A model generated the notes under the pieces. That model worked only from the letters and a program-made list of their open reading frames with translations, did no database searches and had not been told where the DNA came from. A stretch of DNA of 52,454 bases from Desulfovibrio sp. (GTDB taxonomy: Bacteria; Desulfobacterota; Desulfovibrionia; Desulfovibrionales; Desulfovibrionaceae). The DNA is taken from positions 1 to 52,454 of the forward strand of contig JAFTDG010000164.1 in assembly GCA_017454325.1 (NCBI GenBank). The letters run 5' to 3'. Made by a program: the position numbers and the translations under genes. This document shows, piece by piece, positions 34,306 to 42,768 of the stretch (the stretch's first letter is position 1; every line of letters starts with the position of its first letter).

Positions 34306-34608
34306 TCATTGGAGCGTCATCGCATACTGAGCTAGAGAAACAACCACTATACGATTAAAAAGTTCAATAGCGAGCAATACCACCAACGGCGAAAAATCCA
34401 TGCCGCTGGTATAGGTGAATGGCAACCACTTGCGCACAAGGTAAAAAACCGGCTCAGTCAATGTGCGCAAGGCTCTGACAATAGGATTGTAAGGATCGGG
34501 CCGCACCCAGGTAAGGAGCGCAGCGATGATGACAATCCAAAAATAGAGGTTCAACACGCCACCCAGTACCATGGCAATGGCGCTAAGGGTATTGGCAAGC
34601 ACAATCAT
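34306..34608 (-). CDS. YggT-family membrane protein
   Basis: The 100-residue protein has two hydrophobic segments flanking the motif YFWIVIIAALLTWVRPDPYNPIVRALRTLTEPVF, then PFTYTSGMDFSPLVVLLAIELFNRIV. The W-V-P-N-P and SP-L-V patterns are diagnostic for YggT, an inner-membrane family linked in some bacteria to osmotic tolerance and cell division. GGAGGAC precedes ATG 34608. It lies 53 bp after the HAD gene and probably belongs to the same operon. Confidence 0.9.
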   Translation of the reverse strand: MIVLANTLSAIAMVLGGVLNLYFWIVIIAALLTWVRPDPYNPIVRALRTLTEPVFYLVRKWLPFTYTSGMDFSPLVVLLAIELFNRIVVVSLAQYAMTLQ

Positions 34609-34661
34609 GCGTCCTCCAGCGAGACGTTTATGCCATTGTGGCACTCTCCCACAGTGTGAAG

Positions 34662-35327
34662 CTATCGCCCTGCGGGTGGCGGCAGATAATCTTCAAGTTC
34701 TGCACGCAGTTCTTCAAAACTCTCTGCGCTTATCTGTCCCTGCAGCTCGCTGCCCCCCATGGCGGCAAAAACGGCCCCAGCCCCCTCGGCAGCAGTCTTA
34801 TCATGCCCGCTGTCGCCCACAAAGAGCACAGACTGCGGCACACAAGCCCAGTCCTCACAGATACGTAACACTCCTTCAGACGAAGGCTTAGGGGCAGCTG
34901 TATCTGCCGCAACCACAGGACTAAAATAGGAGGGCAGAGAAAAAATGTCCAGAACCGTTTGTATGCCATGCAGAGTGCGGTTGGTATGTACGGCCATACG
35001 CACCCCCCTGCTCCGCAGGTCGTCAATAAAGGATTTAAAACCCGGACGCAGACGCAATAGGGGCACAATGTCACGGTCATAGATGATAACATTGGACACG
35101 ACATAGCCGATCTGACCGTGCAGTTTGGGCGGCACAATATGGAGCAAAGCCTGCCTGCCCGTGGCCATAAAGCAGTACTCCTCCTGCTCTCGCGTCATGG
35201 GGGGCAGTCCCAAATAGGCCAGCACCCTGTTGTAAAAGGTATTGTTGGCCTCACGCGAATCAATCATCACGCCGTCACAGTCAAAGACCACACCGGCGAG
35301 ACCGTGTGGAAACAGCACAGAACTCAT
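34662..35327 (-). CDS. HAD-superfamily phosphatase (phosphoglycolate phosphatase-like)
   Basis: The 221-residue hydrolase has the four HAD motifs: GVVFDCDGVMIDS near residue 11 (nucleophile Asp and general acid Asp), HTNRTLHG with its threonine, a lysine in PKPSSEGVLRICED, and LFVGDSGHDKTAAEGAGAVFAAMGG. A helical cap between motifs 1 and 2 (type C1) is typical of Gph, PGMB and related phosphatases; substrate unknown. The start is coupled to the upstream gene by ATGA, with GGAGG 8 bp upstream. Confidence 0.9.
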   Translation of the reverse strand: MSSVLFPHGLAGVVFDCDGVMIDSREANNTFYNRVLAYLGLPPMTREQEEYCFMATGRQALLHIVPPKLHGQIGYVVSNVIIYDRDIVPLLRLRPGFKSFIDDLRSRGVRMAVHTNRTLHGIQTVLDIFSLPSYFSPVVAADTAAPKPSSEGVLRICEDWACVPQSVLFVGDSGHDKTAAEGAGAVFAAMGGSELQGQISAESFEELRAELEDYLPPPAGR

Positions 35328-36166
35328 GCTGTCCGCCTCCATGCGAGCCACAGACGCTCGGTATCCAGTGCAGGCTGCCCCGTGGGACGGGTATGCCCCA
35401 GCACCTTCCACCCGGGAGCGTATGCCTCAAGTGTACATATGCCATCGGTTTCAGCGAGCGCTGACAGCCACCGGGGCTCAAGAGTAAAGTCGAGCCGTTC
35501 AAAAGTATTCTCACACAGGGGCCCTTCCATGGCAATGGCGATATTGGGAGACAAAAAGAAAAGTGCATTGCTAACCACAGTGTGCCAGGAAGGAGCCAAC
35601 CCGGTATCCATGGTTATGGGAGTAGACAGACGGACAAAATCTTCTGTAAGGACATCCGTCCCAAACCCTTCTCCATCAGATTCCGCCCCCAAGGACGTCG
35701 TAAGGCTGTCCGCCGTACTGGCAAAACGTGCCGCAAGACGGGAGAGTTCAAGCATATACTCTTCCTGTTGCCAGACCCAGAGCAGAATCTTTTGCGCCTG
35801 CTGACGCGCCAGCAATTCTCTGTGGACAGCTTCTGCCGCTCGGGCTGCTCCCGTATCGCCGCCCGATGCATCTAAGGCAGCAAGCAGAGCCGTTTCTGCA
35901 GCAATACGTATGTCCGTTTTCGTGTCCACAGTGGAGATGACCAAAGGCAGGCCGGAAAGGGCGTCATTTCCCATGCGGCGTATATCCTCCGCACAGGCGG
36001 CTGCCTCTTGTGGTGTAAAAGGATATTCTGATGGGCAAAACCATCCTGTCGCGGGAACACCAGGTAATCCAGGCCATAGCCTCAGTGCCTGCGACCACAG
36101 CGGTCCGACGGCATCAGGCAAAGGGCCATGTAGCCACGGCAAGGCAACAAGAAGGGGATCATTCAT
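35324..36166 (-). CDS. Conserved-looking soluble protein of unknown function
   Basis: I do not recognise this 280-residue protein. It has no signal peptide or membrane segment. It is rich in tryptophan and alanine, with a helical central region (TGAARAAEAVHRELLARQQAQKILLWVWQQEEYMLELSRLAARF) and a beta-rich C-terminal third ending RLWLAWRRTA. GGAGGAGTGCGG precedes ATG 36166. It overlaps the HAD phosphatase by ATGA, so the two should be made together. A promoter-like sequence lies 75-100 bp upstream. Confidence 0.7.
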   Translation of the reverse strand: MNDPLLVALPWLHGPLPDAVGPLWSQALRLWPGLPGVPATGWFCPSEYPFTPQEAAACAEDIRRMGNDALSGLPLVISTVDTKTDIRIAAETALLAALDASGGDTGAARAAEAVHRELLARQQAQKILLWVWQQEEYMLELSRLAARFASTADSLTTSLGAESDGEGFGTDVLTEDFVRLSTPITMDTGLAPSWHTVVSNALFFLSPNIAIAMEGPLCENTFERLDFTLEPRWLSALAETDGICTLEAYAPGWKVLGHTRPTGQPALDTERLWLAWRRTA

Positions 36167-36238
36167 CCGCACTCCTCCCGGCACATTCCACACACAGTAA
36201 AGGCCTCAAAGGCAGTTGAGCAAACATTACCCGAAAGG

Positions 36239-36264
36239 TTTATAGCATAGCCACTGCGTGTCAA
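36239..36264 (-). promoter_or_regulatory. Weak promoter candidate for the 35.3-36.2 kb unit
   Basis: On the minus strand TTGACA (36264-36259) and TATAAA (36244-36239) both match consensus, but the spacer is only 14 bp. An overlapping TTGCGC with a 17-bp spacer to TATGCT is an alternative reading. The region separates the feo operon from the unknown-HAD-yggT run. Confidence 0.3.
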
Positions 36265-36313
36265 GAGCGCAAGATATGGTTTGGGGGAGTACTCGTTTCA
36301 GAATTTGGGTTGA

Positions 36314-36760
36314 TCAGTTTTGCCTAGTAATAATGCCCTGAAAAGTGTATCCAGCTACGCTAATGGCCTGCTCCAATTCGTTATCAGGAACATCTTTGCA
36401 CAAACTTACTTTAACTGTTCCCTGCGTGTGGCTGGCCACGGCAGACACCACGCCATCCAATGCTTCCAATGCCTGTTTGACATGAGCCTCACAGTTAGCA
36501 CACATCATACCCTGTACGGCTACTGTCTTTTCCATGACGACACTGGCACCCGTCGACTGCACCCGTGTAGGCACGTTGAATTGCGTAACCACAGCCCTGC
36601 CCTTTCCACCACAACCGCAGCTGCAACCCCTCTTCTCTCTAGAACTGCTGTCGTCACAACAGGCGCACTTACCACTCCTCACAGAATGGTACATGCGTCG
36701 CACAAAATAACACACGGCAATCGCTATACAGATGATGACAATCAGCAGTTGTATGTCCAT
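36314..36760 (-). CDS. FeoB-associated Cys-rich membrane protein fused to a heavy-metal-associated (HMA) domain
   Basis: The 148-residue protein begins with one membrane helix (residues 3-20) and FVRRMYHSVRSGKCACC, then a cysteine cluster (Cys32, 34, 35, 46, 48, 50 with GCSCGCGGKG). This is the pattern of the small FeoB-associated Cys-rich membrane proteins. A linker leads to a C-terminal HMA domain (residues about 76-145) with the metal site MMCANC (Cys87, Cys90). FeoB-associated proteins are normally about 50-70 residues with no HMA part, so this is a fusion. GAGGAGG precedes the ATG. It is the last gene of the feoA-feoB-GGDEF-fusion operon, 57 bp after the cyclase. Confidence 0.8.
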   Translation of the reverse strand: MDIQLLIVIICIAIAVCYFVRRMYHSVRSGKCACCDDSSSREKRGCSCGCGGKGRAVVTQFNVPTRVQSTGASVVMEKTVAVQGMMCANCEAHVKQALEALDGVVSAVASHTQGTVKVSLCKDVPDNELEQAISVAGYTFQGIITRQN

Positions 36761-36817
36761 ATTGTTTCCTCCTCGAAGAGAATGTTTGACGCAGACAGGG
36801 GGACTCTCCACGAAGCA

Positions 36818-38176
36818 TCACTCCCCGTCTGTGGAAACCTCGTAGATGGTTGCCCTATTGCGTCCATTCTTCTTGGATAAGTATAGGGCTTCATCGGCAT
36901 GACGAACCAGGTCTGTGGGCGTACTGCCCTCCGCAGTCGCTTCAGCAGTGACGCCAAGACTCACCGTAACATAGGGCCCTGCGGGCGACCCCGGATGTGG
37001 CAGCTTGACGGCCTCCACCGCCTCGCGAATACGCTCTGCCGCCGCAAAAGCCTGGGTTTTGTCCGTATCGGGCAGGATAACCACAAACTCCTCGCCGCCA
37101 TAGCGTGCAGCCACATCGCCCTCGCGCACCGCCTTGGCAACAGCCCCAGCCACCTTGCGCAGGCACACGTCACCCGCCTGGTGTCCGCAGCTGTCATTGT
37201 ATACCTTGAACTTGTCCACATCCATCATAACAATGCCGAGCGGCTTGCCGCTCTGTCGGGCCTTTGCCCACAGTTTCTGCAGAGCCTCGTCAAAGGCGCG
37301 CCGATTGTAGAGGTTTGTAAGGCCGTCATAGAGGGACATACGCCTAAACTGCGTGCGCTCCGTCTCTATTTTCTCACTGCGCACTGTGGCCTGCCCCAGG
37401 TAGACTGCCAAGTTTTCCAGAGCTTCGGCAATGTCGGCAATGACCAGTACATGGCTATGCGGAGGCTGTTCCACAGCAACTCCCGTACCTAGCCTGCCCA
37501 CATAGCCGCGTATGCCCATGAGGGGCCGTACCACCTGGCGCTGCACCAGCCAGATGACCAGCACGAGATAGGCCGCCGCCGCAACAAGGAAGAGCAGCAT
37601 GCGATTCTCCTGCTCCTGCGCGCTGACGGCATTGGCACGTAGCTGCGCCCCCATATCCTGCGCGGCACTGGTAGCCTGCTCCAAATGCTGGACAAGCTCC
37701 GGCAGGCTGCGCAGCAGGCCGTCGGCCTGGTTGTCCAAGGCATTACGCTGCTCCAGCAGCAAGGATGTTTGCCCTTCGCTGCGCAGGGCGTCTATTTTCG
37801 CCAGTTGTTCCCGCAAGATCCGCAAAGATTCCAGCTTTTCCAGCAGGACATGTGCGTGCGGCGCAGCCTGACTGCTGGCTGCAGCTAAAGATTGCAGCTG
37901 GCGGCGGCATTCCTCCCAGGCATGGACATTTTTACGCCAAACAGGTGTGGACGTCAGAAACCACAGTTGTGTGCGTATGTCGGCGCCACGCTCGGCAAGA
38001 TCCAGTGAAGCACGGTACTGCCCATAAGCGCGGGAGCTGTCGGTCACAATTTCCCGCGAGTAGTGGATGAACAGGCCACCACCGCCCACCAGCAACAGCA
38101 CCAATGGTACCAGCAGGAGCAGACAGAAGACAGACAGCGGAAGGCAAAGGGGGTTTTTTTCAGACAGCGGGCTCAC
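36818..38176 (-). CDS. Membrane-bound diguanylate cyclase (GGDEF)
   Basis: The 452-residue protein has an N-terminal helix (about residues 10-32), a helical periplasmic sensor region of about 160 residues, a second helix (residues about 195-213) followed by a HAMP-like stretch, and a C-terminal GGDEF domain. YDGLTNLYNRRAFDEAL, MMDVDKFKVYNDSCGHQAGD and the active-site loop RYGGEEFVVILPDT are intact, so c-di-GMP synthesis is expected; no RxxD inhibitory site is obvious right before the loop. The start is taken as GTG 38176, which overlaps the feoB stop (GTGA); an upstream GTG at 38191 is the alternative. Cyclase output is thus tied to feoB translation. Confidence 0.88.
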   Translation of the reverse strand: MSPLSEKNPLCLPLSVFCLLLLVPLVLLLVGGGGLFIHYSREIVTDSSRAYGQYRASLDLAERGADIRTQLWFLTSTPVWRKNVHAWEECRRQLQSLAAASSQAAPHAHVLLEKLESLRILREQLAKIDALRSEGQTSLLLEQRNALDNQADGLLRSLPELVQHLEQATSAAQDMGAQLRANAVSAQEQENRMLLFLVAAAAYLVLVIWLVQRQVVRPLMGIRGYVGRLGTGVAVEQPPHSHVLVIADIAEALENLAVYLGQATVRSEKIETERTQFRRMSLYDGLTNLYNRRAFDEALQKLWAKARQSGKPLGIVMMDVDKFKVYNDSCGHQAGDVCLRKVAGAVAKAVREGDVAARYGGEEFVVILPDTDKTQAFAAAERIREAVEAVKLPHPGSPAGPYVTVSLGVTAEATAEGSTPTDLVRHADEALYLSKKNGRNRATIYEVSTDGE

Positions 38177-40446
38177 AGCAAACTTCCCCACCAGCCATAC
38201 GTCTTGTAAACGACGAGGGCCGCCATGTAAGCCAATGCCGTATTGAACAAAATGCTAAAGGCTACCCATTTCCATGAGCCGGACTCCTGCCTGATGACCA
38301 CCAGGGTCACGAAGCAGGGTGAATACAGCAGCACAAAGACAAGGAGTGATAGGGCTACGCCCGCATTCCATGAGGGATCAAGCTTGAGCAGAGCGGAGAG
38401 AGGAGCATCGTCCTCTTCAACATCTGCTCCCAGAGAATAGGCCGTGCCCAGAGTTGAAACAATGGCTTCCTTGGCGGCAATACCACCGATGAGGGCCACA
38501 TCGGTACGCCAGTTGAAGCCCACGGGGACGGTGAACTGCTCCATCCACAGACCAAGACGCCCAGCGATGCTGTGCTTGAGCGCCGCAGCCTCCTGCTGCT
38601 TATCCAGTTCGTCGATTTTTTCCTGCAATTCCTCCTTCTGTTCGTCCGAAATGCCGGAAATCTCCATTTGCTGCGCTAGAATGCCTTTCTGGTTTTCAAA
38701 TTCCAGCGATATCTCTGTCGGCAGGGAGGGAAAGGTCATGGACGCCCAGAGCAGAATGGAAACGGGCAAAAGCACCACTACCGCCTTTCTCAGATACATC
38801 CATGTGCGTTCCCACCCGTGTATCAGAATAGTTCGCAGGGATGGCCAGCGGTAGGGGGGCATCTCCATAACGAGCGGTGTGGATGCGCCCCGCAACACTG
38901 TAAGACGTAGCAGCAATGCCATGATGAAGGCAATGCCCCAGCTCGCCAGCACCACCATGAAGAGCACATTGGCCGTATTGCCGGGGAAGAAGGTTCCCGC
39001 CAGCAGCAGCACGACGGGTAGCTTTGCCCCGCAGGTCATGTATGGCAGGGTGAGCATGGTGGCGAGTTTTTCCATAGGACTGGGCATGGTGCGCGTGGCC
39101 ATGACGCCGGGAATGGCGCAGCCGCCCGCTATGCCGCCCGCAATGATGTATGGCATGACCGAGGTGCCGTGTAGCCCGAAGAAATGGAAAAGCCTGTCGG
39201 CAATATAGGCCATGCGTGCCATGTAGCCGCTGTCTTCCAGAATGGCGATGAGCACAAAAAGGATGATGATGAGCGGCACAAAGCTCATCACGCCACCCAG
39301 GCCGTCAATAATACCGTCGGTTACGAGGGATGTGGCAAAGCCTTCGGGCAGCACATTCCGCAGGGTGCTGCTGCACCAGGAGAAGGCGTCTTCCAGCCAT
39401 TCCTGCGGATAGGCCCCCACAAAGATCACGAGATTAAACATGACATAGAGCACGGCCAGCATGACCACCGCTCCCCACACGCTGTGGGCGAGCACCTTGT
39501 CCAGTTTGTCCGACAGGCTCATGCGAGCACGCTTCTTCTCACCGCTCTGAAGGCAATTACGCACCACGTTACGACAGAAGGTGAAGCGCTGCACGGCAAT
39601 AATGTCTTCCACACGCTTGACCTGCCTCTGAGCAAGGGCCTCAGCCTTATCGCATAATGCTCGGGCAGCCGTTTCTACTTCCATCCCGGCGGTGCGCACC
39701 GCATCCCAAGCGATAGGATTCTCCTCCAGCAGCATAAGGGCCATCCAGCGAGCCGGGACCGCGCCGTAGTTGTGCAGAGCGTCAGGATACCGGTGTTCCA
39801 CAAGAGCTGCCAGCTCATCCAGCACGGGATCCAGCACTGGCCCATAGGGCACATGCAAAGGCAGGTGCGGCGCGTTGAGAGCTACATGCTCCACACTTTT
39901 GAATAGCTCACGCACGCCCTGCCCGTTTACCCCCACAGTAGGCAGTGCTGTGACGCCCAGCAATGAGGAAAGCTGGGCGAAATCAATGTCATGACCCTGG
40001 GCATGCAGTTCGTCCATCATGTTGCAGGCCAGCACCATGGGCAGGCCCATTTCACGTATCTGCACAGCGAGCAGCAAACTGCGTTCAAGCAGGCCGGCAT
40101 CTGCCACATAGAGCACGGCCTGTTCCGTACCGGCCAGCAGGGTTTCGCTGGCAATCCGTTCCTCGGGGCTGTAGGCCGAAAGAGAGTATGTGCCTGGCAG
40201 ATCAAGAAAGGTAATCTCCCTTCCCTTGTGACGTAATATCCCCTCTTTCTTCTCCACCGTAACACCGCTGTAGTTGCCCACATGTTGATGTGCGCCGGTG
40301 AGCATGTTGAAGATTGTAGTTTTGCCGCTATTGGGATTACCAGCTACGGCAATGCGCAGGGAATAGGCCAGTCCGCCGATATTAGTACGGCTGGATACAT
40401 TTTCTGCTGCTAAAGAGGTCTCTTGCTCAACAAATGCGGTAGACAC
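38173..40446 (-). CDS. feoB: Ferrous iron transporter FeoB
   Basis: FeoB imports Fe2+ across the inner membrane. The 757-residue protein has an N-terminal G domain with GNPNSGKTTIFN (about residues 36-47), NYSGVTVEKKEG, DLPGTYSLSAYSPEE and CNMMDEL. A helical GDI-like region and the membrane part with two Gate motifs follow, including GGIAGGCAIPGVMATRT and SWGIAFIMALLLRL. A lysine/glutamate-rich coiled-coil insertion (EEQKEELQEKIDELDKQQ-like, residues about 610-640) lies between membrane segments. FeoA precedes it by 28 bp, and the cyclase gene overlaps its stop. Confidence 0.97.
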   Translation of the reverse strand: MSTAFVEQETSLAAENVSSRTNIGGLAYSLRIAVAGNPNSGKTTIFNMLTGAHQHVGNYSGVTVEKKEGILRHKGREITFLDLPGTYSLSAYSPEERIASETLLAGTEQAVLYVADAGLLERSLLLAVQIREMGLPMVLACNMMDELHAQGHDIDFAQLSSLLGVTALPTVGVNGQGVRELFKSVEHVALNAPHLPLHVPYGPVLDPVLDELAALVEHRYPDALHNYGAVPARWMALMLLEENPIAWDAVRTAGMEVETAARALCDKAEALAQRQVKRVEDIIAVQRFTFCRNVVRNCLQSGEKKRARMSLSDKLDKVLAHSVWGAVVMLAVLYVMFNLVIFVGAYPQEWLEDAFSWCSSTLRNVLPEGFATSLVTDGIIDGLGGVMSFVPLIIILFVLIAILEDSGYMARMAYIADRLFHFFGLHGTSVMPYIIAGGIAGGCAIPGVMATRTMPSPMEKLATMLTLPYMTCGAKLPVVLLLAGTFFPGNTANVLFMVVLASWGIAFIMALLLRLTVLRGASTPLVMEMPPYRWPSLRTILIHGWERTWMYLRKAVVVLLPVSILLWASMTFPSLPTEISLEFENQKGILAQQMEISGISDEQKEELQEKIDELDKQQEAAALKHSIAGRLGLWMEQFTVPVGFNWRTDVALIGGIAAKEAIVSTLGTAYSLGADVEEDDAPLSALLKLDPSWNAGVALSLLVFVLLYSPCFVTLVVIRQESGSWKWVAFSILFNTALAYMAALVVYKTYGWWGSLL

Positions 40447-40474
40447 TGTAGATCTCCGTATACGCTGCTAACGT

Positions 40475-40714
40475 TCAGCGCTTGATGAGAATAGCGGCAG
40501 CCTCGCGTTTACGCAGAGCTACGGTAGTATCAACCACACGTAGAGCAAGCGGATCCCCCATGGGCGCACGCCCAAGCAGAGTAACGGGCATCCCAGGCAC
40601 AAGACCCATATCGCGGATGCGGCGACCCAACTCGCCATAAGAACAGACTTGCACAATCTGTCCATGCTCCCCCTTATGCAGCGTAGAAAGCGAAATACCC
40701 CTCATAGTAGACAT
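40475..40714 (-). CDS. feoA: Ferrous iron transport accessory protein FeoA
   Basis: The 79-residue SH3-like protein reads LSTLHKGEHGQIVQVCSYGELGRRIRDMGLVPGMPVTLLGRAPMGDPLALRVVDTTVALRKREA, the complete FeoA domain. FeoA binds or supports FeoB in Fe2+ import. ATG 40714 has AAAGGAG 7 bp upstream; a second ATG three codons later is possible. A longer frame reaching 40804 is rejected because it runs over the promoter-proximal region. It is the first gene of the feo operon and has a Fur-like operator over its promoter. Confidence 0.93.
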   Translation of the reverse strand: MSTMRGISLSTLHKGEHGQIVQVCSYGELGRRIRDMGLVPGMPVTLLGRAPMGDPLALRVVDTTVALRKREAAAILIKR

Positions 40715-40826
40715 ATGCTGGCTCCTTTGTTTTGTAATACACTTGGCATTCTGACAAAAAATGAGGACCGTTGCGGGAACGCAGTAACGCATCTGCCGCA
40801 CCATTGGCTTGGCATTTTCGATTCAA

Positions 40827-40854
40827 AAAATATTTTATATAAAATGAATGTCAA
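40827..40854 (-). promoter_or_regulatory. Sigma-70 promoter of feoA
   Basis: On the minus strand TTGACA (40854-40849) and TATTTT (40832-40827) are spaced by 16 bp. The -35 box is perfect. The distance to the feoA start codon (about 110 bp) leaves a leader of roughly 100 nt. Confidence 0.6.
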
Positions 40855-40861
40855 TTTCAAT
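40844..40861. promoter_or_regulatory. Fur-like operator over the feoA promoter
   Basis: Read on the minus strand, TTGAAATTGACATTCAT is an imperfect palindrome with half sites TGAAATT and ACATTCA around a central G. It resembles the WTGAAAATNATTTTCAW pattern reported for Desulfovibrio Fur, with about three mismatches. It covers the -35 box, so bound Fur-Fe would block transcription. Confidence 0.55.
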
Positions 40862-41202
40862 AAAAATGTTTTCTTTCCACCATTGAAAGCACGAGATGCC
40901 CTACAGAAGCAGCTCAGACAAAAGGGGCACCCCGTGCCCGGGCAGGCAAGGGGGAAACTGCGCCTGCCCTAGTGGGAGCTTATATAGAATTCCGCTTTCT
41001 TTTTCAATTAAAATCTCCGAAAGGAAACAAAAAGTTGCAATGCATCATTTAGCCTGGCCGAGAAAGAATACGCTGTTCTATTTTGTTGAAAAAGTGCTCT
41101 CCTCTGTGATTTTCCTCGTATATTAGACGTTTCCTATCTAACTCGTGTGCATCTCCCATCTTGCCCTTGCCGCAGGCGACGCGTATAAGCGTGCGTACAT
41201 TG

Positions 41203-41224
41203 CCATGTGTGCATTCGCACATGG
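41203..41224. other. Hairpin in the pdxS leader
   Basis: A perfect 7-bp stem CCATGTG/CACATGG (41203-41209 with 41218-41224) with an 8-nt loop lies 16 bp upstream of the pdxS ribosome site. It could influence translation or stability; there is no T-tract. Confidence 0.4.
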
Positions 41225-41256
41225 ACATACAGCATCGGAACAAGGAGTGTACTATT

Positions 41257-42138
41257 ATGGAACAAGGTACTTTGCGCCTGAAAACAGGCCTTGCTGAAAT
41301 GCTCAAAGGTGGCGTCATCATGGACGTCACCACGCCCGAGCAGGCCAAGATTGCGGAAGCAGCCGGCGCATGTGCCGTCATGGCGCTGGAGCGTGTTCCA
41401 GCTGACATTCGCGCCGCCGGCGGCGTGGCCCGCATGGCCGATCCCACCATTGTCAAAAAAATTATGGATACGGTGAGCATTCCTGTCATGGCAAAAGCCC
41501 GTATTGGCCACTTTGTGGAGGCCCGTATTTTGGAAGCCATGGGGGTGGACTATATTGATGAAAGCGAAGTGCTGACGCCAGCAGATGACAAATATCACAT
41601 AGACAAGCGTGATTTTACGGTGCCCTTCGTATGTGGATGCCGCAATTTAGGCGAAGCCCTGCGCCGCATCGCCGAAGGTGCTGCCATGATTCGCACCAAA
41701 GGAGAACCTGGCACGGGTAACGTGGTTGAAGCCGTAAGGCACTGCCGTCAGGTAATGGATGAAATACGTCAGCTCTGTGCTCTGCCTGATGCTGAAGTTC
41801 CCAATTTCGCCAAAGAAGCCGGAGCACCCCTGGAAATATGCCTTGCCGTACGCAAGGAAGGCCGTCTGCCCGTGGTCAACTTTGCCGCCGGTGGCATTGC
41901 CACCCCCGCCGACGCAGCCATGATGATGCACTTGGGCTGCGACGGGGTATTTGTCGGTTCGGGGATCTTCAAATCTGGAGATCCAGCCAAACGCGCCAAA
42001 GCCATTGTACAAGCCGTGACCAACTACAAGGACTACGCCTTGCTGGCCGAAATCTCCCGAGATCTCGGCGAAGCCATGGTCGGCATAGACATTTCCAGCA
42101 TCCCCGCCGGTGAGCGCATGCAGGAGCGTGGCTGGTAA
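41257..42138 (+). CDS. pdxS: Pyridoxal 5'-phosphate synthase, synthase subunit
   Basis: PdxS combines ribose 5-phosphate, glyceraldehyde 3-phosphate and ammonia into pyridoxal phosphate. The 293-residue TIM barrel is highly conserved: [43 protein letters not shown], then [10 protein letters not shown] with its lysine, [10 protein letters not shown], and [24 protein letters not shown] 41257 has AAGGAG upstream; a 32-codon extension upstream is rejected. The stop overlaps the first base of pdxT, encoding the glutaminase that supplies ammonia. Confidence 0.98.
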   Translation: MEQGTLRLKTGLAEMLKGGVIMDVTTPEQAKIAEAAGACAVMALERVPADIRAAGGVARMADPTIVKKIMDTVSIPVMAKARIGHFVEARILEAMGVDYIDESEVLTPADDKYHIDKRDFTVPFVCGCRNLGEALRRIAEGAAMIRTKGEPGTGNVVEAVRHCRQVMDEIRQLCALPDAEVPNFAKEAGAPLEICLAVRKEGRLPVVNFAAGGIATPADAAMMMHLGCDGVFVGSGIFKSGDPAKRAKAIVQAVTNYKDYALLAEISRDLGEAMVGIDISSIPAGERMQERGW

Positions 42139-42710
42139 TGGCAAGACGTGTAGGCGTACTGGCCCTGCAGGGGGCCTTCCGCGAACATATGGCCGCCCTG
42201 TCGCGTCTGGGTGTTACCGCATGCGAAGTGCGTCAGCTCAAAGATATGAACGGCATCGACGCAATGATCATCCCCGGCGGCGAAAGCACGACCATCGGCA
42301 AGCTCCTCAATGAAGGCGGCATATTGGCCCCTCTGCGTGCACGCATTGAAACAGGCATGCCCGTGTACGGAAGCTGTGCAGGCCTTATTCTCCTGTGTAA
42401 AGAAATTGAACAATCTGACCAACCGCGCATCGGGGTACTCAATGCAACGGTACGGCGCAATGCTTTTGGTCGTCAGGTGGACAGTTTCGAGACAGACCTC
42501 GACATGCCGGTACTCGGTCCAACACCCATGCCGGCGGTATTCATACGCGCGCCGGTGATCACCCGTGTAGGTGATGATGTCACAATATTGGCCAAGGTCA
42601 ATGGTCTGGCAGTAGCTGTTCGCCAAGGGAACATACTCGCCACATCCTTCCATCCCGAGCTCACGCCTGATACGCGCATTCACGAATTCTTTCTGACCTT
42701 TCTTGCATGA
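42138..42710 (+). CDS. pdxT: Pyridoxal 5'-phosphate synthase, glutaminase subunit
   Basis: PdxT is a class I glutamine amidotransferase that feeds ammonia to PdxS. The 190-residue protein has PGGESTTIGKLL near residue 46, the nucleophile elbow GSCAGLILLC (Cys at about residue 78) and the SFHPELTPDTRIHEFF catalytic His-Glu end. It begins by overlapping the pdxS stop (TAATG). A stem-loop follows 4 bp after its stop. Confidence 0.97.
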   Translation: MARRVGVLALQGAFREHMAALSRLGVTACEVRQLKDMNGIDAMIIPGGESTTIGKLLNEGGILAPLRARIETGMPVYGSCAGLILLCKEIEQSDQPRIGVLNATVRRNAFGRQVDSFETDLDMPVLGPTPMPAVFIRAPVITRVGDDVTILAKVNGLAVAVRQGNILATSFHPELTPDTRIHEFFLTFLA

Positions 42711-42714
42711 CGCG

Positions 42715-42749
42715 AAAGGCTCCGGCCATCTCTAACGGCCGGGGCCTTT
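42715..42749. terminator. Stem-loop between convergent pdxT and pglB
   Basis: A 13-bp stem with one mismatch (42715-42727 with 42737-42749, AAAGGC-CCGGCC/GGCCGG-GCCTTT) and a 9-nt loop lies between the two convergent genes. Each side ends in only three T or A residues, so it is a weak intrinsic terminator acting in both directions. Confidence 0.55.
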
Positions 42750-42768
42750 GGAAAACAGGGCACAACAA

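Larger units (their letters stand above)
40715..41256. other. 542-bp intergenic region between divergent feoA and pdxS
   Basis: It holds the feoA promoter and Fur-like site (40827-40861), a GC-rich hairpin (40940-40947 with 40962-40969), an AT-rich stretch (about 40970-41130) and a hairpin just before pdxS (41203-41224). The open frames here have no recognisable similarity and I do not call genes in them. No riboswitch class I know is recognisable. Confidence 0.6.

Noticed and set aside
40896..41126. 76-codon frame in the feoA-pdxS intergenic region
   Set aside because: No ribosome site, no similarity, and it overlaps the GC hairpin; chance frame.
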